Source: Fredinandcohnia aciditolerans | GTDB taxonomy: Bacteria > Bacillota > Bacilli > Bacillales > Bacillaceae_L | Reading direction: 5' to 3' | Assembly (NCBI GenBank): GCA_003640645.1 | Contig: QGHH01000010.1 | Location: 62,001 to 126,000 of the forward strand | Length of the DNA stretch: 64,000 nt | In this document: positions 28,529 through 37,331 of the stretch, piece after piece | Numbering within the stretch: the stretch's first letter is position 1 | How the letters are laid out: every line of letters starts with the position of its first letter | Program-made: the position numbers and the translations under genes | Notes under the pieces: model-generated | The model's input: the letters and a program-made list of their open reading frames with translations, nothing else | Told to the model about the DNA's origin: nothing | The model's database searches: none

Positions 28529-29131
28529 TTAACGTGAGTAGAACTCAACGATGAATGCTTCGTTAATTTCTGCTGGTAATTCAGAACGCTCTGGTAAACG
28601 AGTATATGTTCCTTCTAGCTTATCAGCATCAAAAGTTAAATATTCTGGTACGAAAGTAGTAGCTTCGATAGCTTCCTTAATTGCAACAAGGTTACGTGAT
28701 TTTTCACGAACTGCAATTGTTTGACCAGGTTTTACACGGTAAGATGGAATATCAACGCGGCCACCATCTACAAGAATATGACCATGGTTAACTAATTGGC
28801 GAGCTGCACGACGAGTACGAGCAAGACCAAGACGGTAAACCAGGTTATCTAAACGTGATTCAAGAAGAATCATGAAGTTTTCACCAAGGATCCCTTGCAT
28901 TTTGCTTGCATTGTTGAATGTGTTACGGAATTGACGTTCGTTCACACCATACATATGACGAAGCTTTTGCTTTTCTTGTAATTGTAAACCATATTCAGAA
29001 AGCTTTTTGCGTTGGTTAGGACCATGTTGTCCAGGAGCGTAAGGACGCTTTTCTAATTCTTTACCAGTACCACTTAATGAGATGCCAAGACGACGGGATA
29101 ATTTCCAGCTTGGACCAGTATAACGAGCCAT
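28529..29131 (-). CDS. rpsD: Ribosomal protein S4
   Basis: The 200-residue primary 16S rRNA-binding protein of the small subunit, needed early in 30S assembly. It begins [16 protein letters not shown] and contains the S4 RNA-binding domain (about 90-150, [21 protein letters not shown]). There is no zinc-binding CxxC cluster in the N terminus, so this is the C-minus form. ATG at 29131 follows GAAGGAGGAG. It is monocistronic, with a long structured leader that probably mediates feedback by S4 itself. Confidence 0.98.
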   Translation of the reverse strand: MARYTGPSWKLSRRLGISLSGTGKELEKRPYAPGQHGPNQRKKLSEYGLQLQEKQKLRHMYGVNERQFRNTFNNASKMQGILGENFMILLESRLDNLVYRLGLARTRRAARQLVNHGHILVDGGRVDIPSYRVKPGQTIAVREKSRNLVAIKEAIEATTFVPEYLTFDADKLEGTYTRLPERSELPAEINEAFIVEFYSR

Positions 29132-29329
29132 GAATGACTCCTCCTTCAATGTTTTTATTTTGTTGTAAAATAAAAACAGATGTGCTAGATGCTTTCGACT
29201 ATTTTGTTTTCATGTATCTTCGCTCTAGCAGCCAAGAGTTACGTGATACACCATCTATGAGCTAGAAGCTCACGCAGAGGAACAAAATAGAACAAAAACC
29301 TAATCACATACGCTGCAATATTTTACACA
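29132..29329 (-). promoter_or_regulatory. rpsD leader, candidate S4-binding autoregulatory RNA
   Basis: The roughly 200-nt untranslated leader can close a long stem, CTATTTTGTT (29281-29290) with AACAAAATAG (29199-29208), read on the minus strand. Inside are the hairpin GTGAGC...GCTCAT and a GCTAGA/TCTAGC pairing. Bacillus rpsD is known to be repressed by S4 binding its leader; the match to that RNA family is inferred from position and foldability. Confidence 0.65.
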
Positions 29330-29335
29330 ACGATC

Positions 29336-29364
29336 ATTATATGATTTTTAGTAAAGGAAGTCAA
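29336..29364 (-). promoter_or_regulatory. Strong sigma-A promoter of rpsD
   Basis: On the minus strand TTGACT, 17 nt, TATAAT: 11 of 12 consensus bases. It sets the transcript start near 29329. Confidence 0.88.
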
Positions 29365-29538
29365 GTATCATGAAAATATACATAAAACCGCAAGATCTTT
29401 GTCTTTTTATGGAGGAAATTAGATGATTAATATGAAGATGTAATAAATTTGGATTTTTTACGATATAATAAAACATTTTTCGTGCATTTTCTATTATAAT
29501 GAAAATAGTAAGTACTTATGTTAGATGGGTGATTAATC

Positions 29539-30960
29539 ATGAAGTTTCCTAATGAAGAATTGAGATATGAGCAACTTTTTAGAGTAACCTCTAAGTTTCA
29601 CTCAACCATGGATATAGATGCTGTGCTCGAAGAGGTTATGAATACATTACAAGATGTATACCCATCGTTTACATTTACCCTATTTCTTGCACATGATAAT
29701 AAACGACATAACGTTATTCCTATTAAAGATATACAAGAATATGAAAATGGTGAACATTCGCTTGTTATGCAAGCGTTTGTAAACGGTACCTTGCAACATG
29801 AAAATTCAATTACTGATAAAAAATCGGTCATTTATGCCCCTTTAAAAGGAAGGCAGGGTGTTTATGGAGTCTTGCAAATCAATGCCCATTACGGATTGGT
29901 ATTTCCTAAATCAGAAATCCAGTTTATTGAACTGTTGGCAAATACGGCTGGACATGCATTCGAAAATGCCCAACTCTACCAACAGTCGAAACAATTAATT
30001 GCTGATCTACAATTAATTAATGAAACTTCACATAAACTAAATTCTAATTTGCGATTAACAGATACAATGACATTCATGACATCTCAAATCAAAGCCTCCT
30101 TCGGCGCAAATGAAGTAGGCTTCTTATTACAATCGAATGGACAAATAGAGGTACTTCCAGGAAGTACTACTTTTTTTGAAGAAGGACATGGCGAGCAATA
30201 TATTTTATACTGCCTTGATCGAATATTAACAGAAAAAGAAACTCTATTCATAGGGGATTTACAGGTGGATCCGGCATTTGGCAAATCCGTCTATCGTTCT
30301 ATGATGTCTGTTCCAATTGTACAACGCAGTGAAATTTTAGGTGTTGCCATTGTTTTACATGAACTACCTTATTTCTTTTCTTTTGATAAGTTTAAACTCC
30401 TGCAATCCTTGATTTATCATTCATCATTGGCTTTTACAAATTCGATCCTTCGGGAAGAACTCGAAAAATTGGTTATCACCGATTATTTAACCAAACTTTA
30501 TTCCCGAAATCACTTAGAGGATTGTGTACACAAATCATTGGAAACAGATGCTTTTGGTACGTTTATACTAATTGACATTGATGATTTCAAAGGTATTAAT
30601 GATACTTATGGTCATCAGGTTGGGGACGAAGCAATTATTCAAATAGCTAATCTCATTAAGGAAAATATCCGTGACAATGATATTGGAGCAAGATGGGGTG
30701 GAGAAGAACTCGCAATTTACCTGCCTAGAGTGGATTTAGCTTCAGGGATTACTGTAGCAGAAAGGCTCGGAAAAAGAGTGGAACAAAATTCAAATCCCAA
30801 AATCACAATATCTTGTGGGGTGGCTACCTGGCATAAAGAATTCAGAGAAACATTCCAAAGTTTATTCCATCGTGCAGACAATGCACTGTATGCAGCTAAA
30901 CAATCAGGGAAAAATCAAGTTATTGCTAGTGAAAATAAAGTCATTGAAGGGCATCTATAA
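29539..30960 (+). CDS. dgcP: DgcP-like diguanylate cyclase (GAF-GAF-GGDEF)
   Basis: A 473-residue soluble enzyme predicted to make cyclic di-GMP from two GTP. Two GAF-like sensor domains cover about residues 15-150 and 165-310; the GGDEF domain follows from about 315. The active-site motif is GGEEL at 387-391 and an allosteric inhibitory I-site RDND is intact at 378-381, so product inhibition is expected. Position next to rpsD matches B. subtilis dgcP (ytrP), which regulates motility and biofilm signalling. A near-perfect terminator follows. Confidence 0.92.
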   Translation: MKFPNEELRYEQLFRVTSKFHSTMDIDAVLEEVMNTLQDVYPSFTFTLFLAHDNKRHNVIPIKDIQEYENGEHSLVMQAFVNGTLQHENSITDKKSVIYAPLKGRQGVYGVLQINAHYGLVFPKSEIQFIELLANTAGHAFENAQLYQQSKQLIADLQLINETSHKLNSNLRLTDTMTFMTSQIKASFGANEVGFLLQSNGQIEVLPGSTTFFEEGHGEQYILYCLDRILTEKETLFIGDLQVDPAFGKSVYRSMMSVPIVQRSEILGVAIVLHELPYFFSFDKFKLLQSLIYHSSLAFTNSILREELEKLVITDYLTKLYSRNHLEDCVHKSLETDAFGTFILIDIDDFKGINDTYGHQVGDEAIIQIANLIKENIRDNDIGARWGGEELAIYLPRVDLASGITVAERLGKRVEQNSNPKITISCGVATWHKEFRETFQSLFHRADNALYAAKQSGKNQVIASENKVIEGHL

Positions 30961-31011
30961 AGGAATCGGGTTCCGATTCAGGGTGTAAAATAGTAAATTC
31001 CCCTACATTTT

Positions 31012-31052
31012 TAGCGTGAATTCACATACGAATTCACGCTTTAATTTTTATT
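31012..31052 (+). terminator. Terminator after dgcP
   Basis: A perfect 11-bp stem, AGCGTGAATTC with GAATTCACGCT, and a T-rich tail. A second small hairpin GAATCGG-GTT-CCGATTC lies at 30963-30979. Confidence 0.85.
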
Positions 31053-31078
31053 GATAAAGAATGTTCCAGAATACTTAA

Positions 31079-31644
31079 ACTTCGGACACCCCTGGTCTGA
31101 AAGTGGCATCCCGAGTCCGAAGATGTCTAGACTTCGGACACACCGGTGAATGAATCTGACATGTCGAGTCCGAAGATCTTTAGACTTCGGACACAGCGTG
31201 CATGAATCTGGCATGTCGAGTCCGAAGATCTTTAAACTTCAGACACTCTCGTGCTAAATTAGCGTCCCCGAGTCCGAAGATACCTAGACTTCGGACACAC
31301 CGGGCATGAATCTGGCATGCCGAGTCCGAAGATCTTTAAACTTCGGACACTCTCGCGCTAAATCTGCGTCCCCGAGTCCGAAGTTGTGCTATCTTCAGAC
31401 AATGATTAGCTAAATCTGCTTAGTCGAGTCCGAAGATCTCTAAACTTCGGAAATACCCAGTCTGAATCAGCCTTCCCGAGTCCGAAGATTTCTAAACTTC
31501 GGACACACCGGGCATGAATCTGGCATGCCGAGTCCGAAGATCTTTAAACTTCGGACACTCTCGCGCTAAATTAGCGTCCCCGAGTCCGAAGCTACCTAAA
31601 CTTCAGCCACCCTCGCGCAAAATCAGCCCCCCGTGTCAGTAATG
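31079..31644. repeat. Intergenic tandem array 1: 11 hairpin units of 52 bp
   Basis: Unit starts are 31079, 31131, 31184, 31236, 31288, 31340, 31392, 31444, 31496, 31548 and 31600, so the period is 52 bp except one 53-bp step. Each unit carries the arms CTTCGGAC and GTCCGAAG around about 27 nt, then an ATCTTTAA-like spacer. Unit 11 is degraded. Inner sequences fall into subtypes: A (GGCATG...CATGCC), B (CGCTA...TAGCG) and C. Units 5 and 9 are identical over 52 bp. No gene is present in the array. Confidence 0.95.
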
Positions 31645-31881
31645 ATTTTAATTGTTATTCGACATTAGAAATCATTCGCGTTTTGCTATGATAATTAGTC
31701 TGTTTACAACTCAAAATAGCCCCCTTCTATAATGGATGTCCTCTTTGGGAGTAACAGCGCTTTAATTCGCTATAATATAAAACCTAGTAAACCTCTGTGA
31801 AAATAGAAAACGCTTTCAATACAACCTTTCTTGTCATATGCTAATGGTATAGTCAAAAGTTTTAAGGGGGATAAGGGGAGC
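31645..31881 (+). promoter_or_regulatory. Upstream region of the methionine gamma-lyase gene
   Basis: About 240 bp without a gene. Candidate -10 boxes are TATAAT near 31772 and TATAGT at 31848-31853, neither with a strong -35. A cre-like site lies between them. Confidence 0.45.
31805..31818 (+). promoter_or_regulatory. cre-like operator upstream of megL
   Basis: AGAAAACGCTTTCA differs from the cre consensus TGWAANCGNTNWCA only at its first base. It is 64 bp before the start codon, suggesting CcpA control. Confidence 0.65.
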
Positions 31882-33060
31882 ATGAGCAATGAAAGTAAAT
31901 ACTTTGACACTTTAGCAATACATGGTGGCGGAACAACTTCTCCAAATGGGAGTTTAACACCACCACTTTACCAAACATCAACTTTTACATTTGAATCAGC
32001 TGAACAAGGAGAAGCTCGTTTTGCTGGTGCGGATGAAGGATATATATATTCAAGATTAGGGAACCCAACAGTTAAAATTTTAGAAGAAAGAATTGCTCTC
32101 TTAGAGGGAGGGGAAGCAGGGCTTTCATTTGGATCGGGGATGGCGGCTGTTTCAGCTGTGTTATTTGCATTAACAAAATCCGGTGATCATATCCTCTGTT
32201 CACAGGGACTGTATGGGTGTACATTTGGTCTCCTACAGATGATGAACGAGAAGTACAATATTGAACATGATTACAGTGATATGGATGATGAAGAGGAAAT
32301 TCTATCAAAAATTACTCCACAAACGAAACTAATCTACATTGAGACACCAATTAATCCAACTATGAAACTCATTGATTTACAAATGGTTGTTAAGATTGCG
32401 AAACAGCTTAATATCCCAGTTGTCGTGGACAATACTTTTAGTTCACCGTATTTGCAGCAACCTATTAAATTGGGCTGTGATATTGTGATACACAGTGCTA
32501 CAAAGTATATTGGAGGACATGGTGATGTTATCGCAGGTCTTGTCGTTGGCAAAAAAGATTTTATTCAACAGGTGGCAATGACAACGAAAAAGGATATTGG
32601 TGGTATTATGTCACCATTTGATGCATGGCTTTTACTTCGTGGGCTAAAAACACTGCCAGTAAGGATGGACCGCCACTGCGATAATACAGAAAAAATCGCA
32701 TTCTCACTCAAAGAGCATAATAATGTGGAGCAAATTTTTTATCCCGGTGATATAGAAAGTCCAGCGTACGAGATTATGAAAAAACAAATGAGTAAGCCAG
32801 GTGGACTTATATCTTTTACAATTAAAGGCACAAAGAAAGATGCGCAAAACGTTCTAAATCGACTGAAGTTGATCAAAATTGCTGTTAGCTTAGGTGATAC
32901 AGAGACTCTCATTCAGCATCCAGCAACAATGACACATTCTGTTGTGCCAGAGGAATCTCGATTGAAAATGGGGATTATGGATAATTTGATTCGACTTTCG
33001 GTAGGATTAGAAGCATGGGAAGATATTTGGGATGATTTAAATCAAGCGTTAAACGGATAA
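31882..33060 (+). CDS. megL: Methionine gamma-lyase-type PLP enzyme
   Basis: A 392-residue member of the Cys/Met-metabolism PLP family. The PLP lysine is K208 in HSATKYIGGHGD, and YSRLGNPT and the SxGMAA phosphate-binding loop are present. The motif LYGCTF with Cys113 is the mark that separates methionine gamma-lyases (methionine to methanethiol, 2-oxobutyrate and ammonia) from cystathionine synthases and lyases, where this cysteine is usually different. ATG at 31882 after AAGGGGAGC is preferred over the upstream frame extension. The neighbouring fRMsr gene also concerns methionine. O-acetylhomoserine sulfhydrylase is the main alternative. Confidence 0.82.
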   Translation: MSNESKYFDTLAIHGGGTTSPNGSLTPPLYQTSTFTFESAEQGEARFAGADEGYIYSRLGNPTVKILEERIALLEGGEAGLSFGSGMAAVSAVLFALTKSGDHILCSQGLYGCTFGLLQMMNEKYNIEHDYSDMDDEEEILSKITPQTKLIYIETPINPTMKLIDLQMVVKIAKQLNIPVVVDNTFSSPYLQQPIKLGCDIVIHSATKYIGGHGDVIAGLVVGKKDFIQQVAMTTKKDIGGIMSPFDAWLLLRGLKTLPVRMDRHCDNTEKIAFSLKEHNNVEQIFYPGDIESPAYEIMKKQMSKPGGLISFTIKGTKKDAQNVLNRLKLIKIAVSLGDTETLIQHPATMTHSVVPEESRLKMGIMDNLIRLSVGLEAWEDIWDDLNQALNG

Positions 33061-33107
33061 GGAGAACAAGTCTAGAGGTCTAGCGACTCATAAATACGGG
33101 CAAATCA

Positions 33108-33150
33108 AAAAGCCAGGGAGGACAAAAATCCTCACTGGCTCGTTTTATTT
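33108..33150 (+). terminator. Terminator after megL
   Basis: AGCCAGGGAGGA pairs with TCCTCACTGGCT around CAAAAA, followed by CGTTTTATTT. Confidence 0.85.
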
Positions 33151-33266
33151 GCCAAGTTCCAGGTGCCGGCTGCTCTCTGATCTTTGCCGATCGTCTCGGA
33201 AGGTAAAAGGCACCTTCTGTCAGCGCTCATCTTATGCTTGTCGCCTAAAGCTTAGCACCTTGCACA
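33150..33266. repeat. Degenerate dispersed intergenic repeat, copy 2
   Basis: It begins AAGTTCCAGGTGCCGGC, carries the TCTTATGCTTGTCG box near 33230-33243 and ends close to CACCTTGCAC. The layout matches copy 1 and copy 3. Internal arms AAGGTAAAAGGCACCTT give a hairpin. Confidence 0.55.
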
Positions 33267-33269
33267 TTT

Positions 33270-33749
33270 CTATAGATGTTTTTCTAAAACCTTCACAAAT
33301 TCTTCAAGACATTGTTGGTCTACTTCATCAAAACGTTCTTTGATTGGACTGTCGATATCTAACACACCAAATACTTCACCATTTTTCATAATTGGAACAA
33401 CAATTTCTGATTGGGAAGCACTATCACATGCAATATGACCAGGGAATAGATGAACATCTGCCACTCTCTCAGTCTTTCTATTTTGGGCGGCAGTGCCACA
33501 AACCCCACGTCCCATCTTAATTCTCACACACGCAGGTAGGCCTTGGAATGGTCCTAGAATAAGTTCATCTTCTTTCTTTATATAAAAGCCAACCCAATTG
33601 ACATTATCTAAAAATTGGTTAAGTAATGATGATGCATTTGCTAAATTGGCTATTTGATCTTGTTCGCCTTCAAGCAAAGCTTGCAACTGTTTTGTTACCA
33701 GTTTATAGTCTTCTGCTTTATTACCTTTGTATTGTTCGACATGAAACAT
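33270..33749 (-). CDS. ytsP: Free methionine-(R)-sulfoxide reductase, GAF-domain type
   Basis: A 159-residue GAF-fold enzyme that reduces free L-methionine-(R)-sulfoxide in the cytoplasm. The family's three cysteines are present in LPACVRIKMGRGVCGTAA and HIACDSASQSEIVVP, and FGVLDIDSP ends the domain. ATG at 33749 follows GGAGGGGAATCAT. It corresponds to B. subtilis YtsP by position between dgcP and refZ. It is convergent with the methionine gamma-lyase gene, giving a local methionine theme. Confidence 0.9.
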   Translation of the reverse strand: MFHVEQYKGNKAEDYKLVTKQLQALLEGEQDQIANLANASSLLNQFLDNVNWVGFYIKKEDELILGPFQGLPACVRIKMGRGVCGTAAQNRKTERVADVHLFPGHIACDSASQSEIVVPIMKNGEVFGVLDIDSPIKERFDEVDQQCLEEFVKVLEKHL

Positions 33750-33892
33750 TATGATTCCCCTCCATTTGAGTAATACCTACATAAATTATATTAAATGATA
33801 GCTTAAAGCGCGTGACTTGTCGATAAATTCTTAAAGGAATCCACCTTAGCATATCGAAATCTATACTATATTAAGGGTAAGGTGGGTTGGTT

Positions 33893-34546
33893 ATGAAAAG
33901 TAAAACAATGAAACAAAAAGTTATTGAGTCGTCCGTATTCTTATTTAATACAAAAGGCTTTGATGGAACAACAGTACGTGAAATTGCGAAAAGAGCAAAT
34001 TGTAATGTCGCTAATATCTCCTACTATTTTGGAAATAAGGAAGGTTTACTAGAACATTTAGTTTCTTCTTACCTAGAGGGATATTTAACTATTGTCGAGC
34101 ATGCCTATATTGAATTAGATAACAGAACGGCAAGAGAATGTTTATTGCTTGCGGTCAGAGGGATTATGGAATACCAAAAGGATAATCGTCACTTATCACG
34201 TTTTGTCCAAAGGGAAATTACATTTGATACCACTTTGATTCGTGAAATCATGACCACCTATATGGCGAAAGAAAAATATTATTTCCAAGCCATTTTTGAA
34301 ACAGGTATAAAACAACAGGAATTTGCCCTTGTTCCAATCCCTTATGCCATCATGCAATTAAAGGGGATGTTATCTATGCCTTATCTACACCCTCAATATA
34401 TGTCGGAAGTTTTACATTTAATGCCTTATGAGTTGTATGTTAGTGAACAATATTGTCATGAAATAGAGAAATGGGTAAACACGACCATTTGTAAACAACC
34501 TCAAACGGTAAAAAGCAAAGTAACTCAGATTCCCGTTAATATCTAG
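33893..34546 (+). CDS. refZ: RefZ-like TetR-family regulator
   Basis: A 217-residue TetR-fold DNA-binding protein. The N-terminal helix-turn-helix TVREIAKRANCNVANISYYF (about 25-44) is very close to RefZ (YttP), which in B. subtilis binds specific chromosomal sites and helps position FtsZ during sporulation. ATG at 33893 after GGTGGG is preferred over TTG at 33887. Location beside hisJ and ezrA agrees with this. The last 11 bp overlap the convergent hisJ gene. Confidence 0.9.
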   Translation: MKSKTMKQKVIESSVFLFNTKGFDGTTVREIAKRANCNVANISYYFGNKEGLLEHLVSSYLEGYLTIVEHAYIELDNRTARECLLLAVRGIMEYQKDNRHLSRFVQREITFDTTLIREIMTTYMAKEKYYFQAIFETGIKQQEFALVPIPYAIMQLKGMLSMPYLHPQYMSEVLHLMPYELYVSEQYCHEIEKWVNTTICKQPQTVKSKVTQIPVNI

Positions 34547-35357
34547 TTGGTGACACTAACAAAGCATCTTTAATTAGATGTTCAAATCCTTGATTTAAAT
34601 CCTTCCTGCTATGGGCATCGGAACCATAGACGAGAGGGATTTTTCGTTTTATTGCCTCTTTAATGATTTTTTCTGGTGGATAAACCTCTCGACAAAGTGG
34701 TTTATTAATACCAGCACCATTATAATCCAATGCTAATCCAAGTTCTGCAATTTGGTCGAGTATTGAGTGAATTTTGTCATCGAATTGCTTGGATACCGGG
34801 AATTTCTTTTGAAACTTATGCACAAGTGTAATATGGCCAATCCTTTTTGGCTTAAATTGACCTAGGTTTGCCGTTATAGAACGCGCCAAAGTATCATAAT
34901 AAGCTTCATAGACCGCCTCAACTGAGGAAAAGTCACTGATCATAGTCGCAAACGTGTCAGGACTATAATCGAGGCAATAATACTGATCTTGTTTTTTTAA
35001 AAAATGAACAGAGAGAATGCTATCATTCAAATAGCGACCATACTCATTCAAAAAAGTCCTTGTGTCCTCTTCATATCCCTCAATATAGTCGACCTCTAAT
35101 CCAATATTGATTTTAATATCTGATGCAAACTTTTTTTGAAGCTCGGTTAATACAGAAAAATAGATTTCTAGCTGATTTTCGTCCATTCCACTGTCCTGTT
35201 GAGGTGTGGGATCGTTAAATCGTGACGGAAGTGGTGCATGTTCTGTGAACGATATTTCATTAAACCCTAACTGTAGAGCACGGGCAATGTAATCCTCAAA
35301 TGGGTCCTTTGTACCATGCGGGCAAAAGGGTGTATGGATATGACCATCTGCTTTCAT
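34536..35357 (-). CDS. hisJ: Histidinol-phosphatase HisJ (PHP family)
   Basis: A 273-residue PHP-domain metal-dependent phosphatase that converts histidinol phosphate to histidinol in histidine synthesis. Metal-binding blocks DGHIHTPFCPHG (residues 4-15), EVDYIEGYEE, SVHFLKK, HITLVHKFQ and the C-terminal YGSDAHSRKDL are intact. ATG at 35357 after GAGGGA gives the family start MKADGHIHTP; the upstream extension is spurious. It stands apart from any his operon, as in B. subtilis. It overlaps refZ tail to tail by 11 bp. Confidence 0.95.
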   Translation of the reverse strand: MKADGHIHTPFCPHGTKDPFEDYIARALQLGFNEISFTEHAPLPSRFNDPTPQQDSGMDENQLEIYFSVLTELQKKFASDIKINIGLEVDYIEGYEEDTRTFLNEYGRYLNDSILSVHFLKKQDQYYCLDYSPDTFATMISDFSSVEAVYEAYYDTLARSITANLGQFKPKRIGHITLVHKFQKKFPVSKQFDDKIHSILDQIAELGLALDYNGAGINKPLCREVYPPEKIIKEAIKRKIPLVYGSDAHSRKDLNQGFEHLIKDALLVSPTRY

Positions 35358-35544
35358 CGACAAATCCCTCTTTTTTATATAAATTTTGTAAAAAATTTTA
35401 AAAGTTTTAGTCAAAAATTGTCGTTTACATGGTATCATAAATACAATAAAAAAACATTTGATTTGATATTATATATAAAAGTTAAAAACTAATATACATA
35501 AATGTCTAGAACGAGATTGATTGTGGGAGCAAGGAGGCCAAATT

Positions 35545-37239
35545 ATGGAAATCATAATCGGCATAATCGTAGTAGCAAGTGTAGTAACTATTTTTGGGTT
35601 TTATTCGAGAAAAAAGATATATAAAGATGTTGATAGGCTTGAAGCTTGGAAGATAGATATGATGAATCGGCCAGTCACAGATGAAATAGCTAAAGTAAAA
35701 GAGCTTAATATGACTGGTCAAACTGAAGAACTATTTGAACGTTGGAGAAAGCAATGGGATGAAATTGTCACTGTTGCTCTTCCAGATGTTGAGGAATTAT
35801 TATTTGATGCTGAAGACTTAGCTGATAAATATCGTTTTGGGAAAGCAAAACGGGTACTTGCCCAAATTGAGGCAATCTTAAATGATGCTGAAAGCAATAT
35901 CGCCATTATTTTAGACGAGCTTAAGGATTTAGTTGGCAGTGAGGAAAAAAATCGTGTTGAGGTTGATGAACTAAACCAACAGTATCGGGAACTTAAAAAG
36001 AATCTACTTGCGCATAGACATACTTTTGGACGTGCTGAAATACAGCTTGAAATGAATCTAGAAGATGTTTATGGGAAATTTAAAGAATTTGAAGAAGCAA
36101 CGACGAATGGAAATTACTTTGAGGCAAGAGAAATTGTTCTCCTGATTAAGGATGCGCTATCCGTAACGAAGCAACAAATGGATGATATCCCTCACTTATT
36201 ACATGAATGCCAAAGTACAATTCCAAATCAGTTAAATGAACTTTCTGAAGGATACAGCCAAATGGAACAGGAGGGCTATTCTCTAAAGCACCACCAAATT
36301 GAGAAAGAAATTGAAAGAATGCGAGAGCAATTATCCCAACATATTTCTCTTATCGAAGAGCTTAAGCTTGAAGATGTGAAGAAGGGAATTGAAGAAGCAC
36401 GAGAGTCGCTCGAAACAATCTATGATTTACTGGAAGCTGAAGTAAAAGCAAATCAATTTGTGAAAAAAGAAGTTGAGAAAATCGAACAAGATTTAGAGGA
36501 CTTAATTGAAGGCAGTAAAAGCACAGAAGAGGAAACTACCTTTGTTCAACAAAGCTATCATTTAAATGAAAATGATATTGAACAACACCGGAATATTGTA
36601 AAACAAATTAAACAACTGGTTAAGCAATATGTATCTGTTCAATCAAAGCTTGAAGCGGAGCAAATTGCCTATTCTCTAATCAAAACGGAGTTAGAAGAGG
36701 TGTACGGTAAGATACAGGATGTGAAGGAAGAGCACTTACAATTTTCAGAAATGCTGAAAACACTTCGTAAGGATGAACTTCATGCAAGAGAACAAATTTC
36801 GGAAATGAAGAAGCAACTTACAGATGCGAGACGACTTATCTCAAAAAGTAATATCCCTGGTCTGCCAGTAAAATATGCTGAACTCGTTTCGGAAGCAAGA
36901 TTGTCTCTTACACAAGTAATGAATAGTCTCGAAGAAAAACCACTTAATATGAATACGGTCAATCAAACATTACAAAATGCGTCTGATTTAGTTTCACAGA
37001 CATATAAGCAAGCAGAAGAAATGATTGAGCAAGTATATCTTGCAGAAAAGGTCATCCAATATGGAAACCGATATCGAAGCAGGGATCAAAAAATGGCAGT
37101 TAGTTTACTTGAAGCTGAGAAATCTTTTAGAAATTATGAATATGCACTTGCATTAGAACAAGCTGCAACAGCAATTGAAGATGTAGATCCTGGAGCGTTG
37201 AAAAAAATTGAAGTTTTACTTGAAGATGATTCTAAGTAA
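35545..37239 (+). CDS. ezrA: Septation ring formation regulator EzrA
   Basis: A 564-residue membrane protein that inhibits FtsZ ring formation away from mid-cell and links division to wall synthesis. One N-terminal helix (about residues 2-20, EIIIGIIVVASVVTIFGF) anchors it with the rest in the cytoplasm. The remainder is almost wholly coiled coil arranged as spectrin-like bundles, with the conserved NKYRFGKA-like block DLADKYRFGKAKRVL and the C-terminal VIQYGNRYRS patch. ATG at 35545 follows AAGGAGG. Length matches B. subtilis EzrA. Confidence 0.97.
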   Translation: MEIIIGIIVVASVVTIFGFYSRKKIYKDVDRLEAWKIDMMNRPVTDEIAKVKELNMTGQTEELFERWRKQWDEIVTVALPDVEELLFDAEDLADKYRFGKAKRVLAQIEAILNDAESNIAIILDELKDLVGSEEKNRVEVDELNQQYRELKKNLLAHRHTFGRAEIQLEMNLEDVYGKFKEFEEATTNGNYFEAREIVLLIKDALSVTKQQMDDIPHLLHECQSTIPNQLNELSEGYSQMEQEGYSLKHHQIEKEIERMREQLSQHISLIEELKLEDVKKGIEEARESLETIYDLLEAEVKANQFVKKEVEKIEQDLEDLIEGSKSTEEETTFVQQSYHLNENDIEQHRNIVKQIKQLVKQYVSVQSKLEAEQIAYSLIKTELEEVYGKIQDVKEEHLQFSEMLKTLRKDELHAREQISEMKKQLTDARRLISKSNIPGLPVKYAELVSEARLSLTQVMNSLEEKPLNMNTVNQTLQNASDLVSQTYKQAEEMIEQVYLAEKVIQYGNRYRSRDQKMAVSLLEAEKSFRNYEYALALEQAATAIEDVDPGALKKIEVLLEDDSK

Positions 37240-37272
37240 AGGGCCTCAAATTGGGGTCCTTTTCCTTTTTTT
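37240..37272 (+). terminator. Terminator after ezrA
   Basis: An imperfect stem of AAAGGGCCTC and GGGGTCCTTTT, followed by CCTTTTTTT. Confidence 0.6.
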
Positions 37273-37331
37273 ATTTTATAAATGTATGTTATCATTTTGT
37301 TTGCAAAATATCGCATAGTAGGGGTAATAAG

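Noticed and set aside
31079-31644. CRISPR array or series of terminators
   Set aside because: The inner segments recur between units rather than being unique spacers, and hairpins lack T runs expected of terminators.
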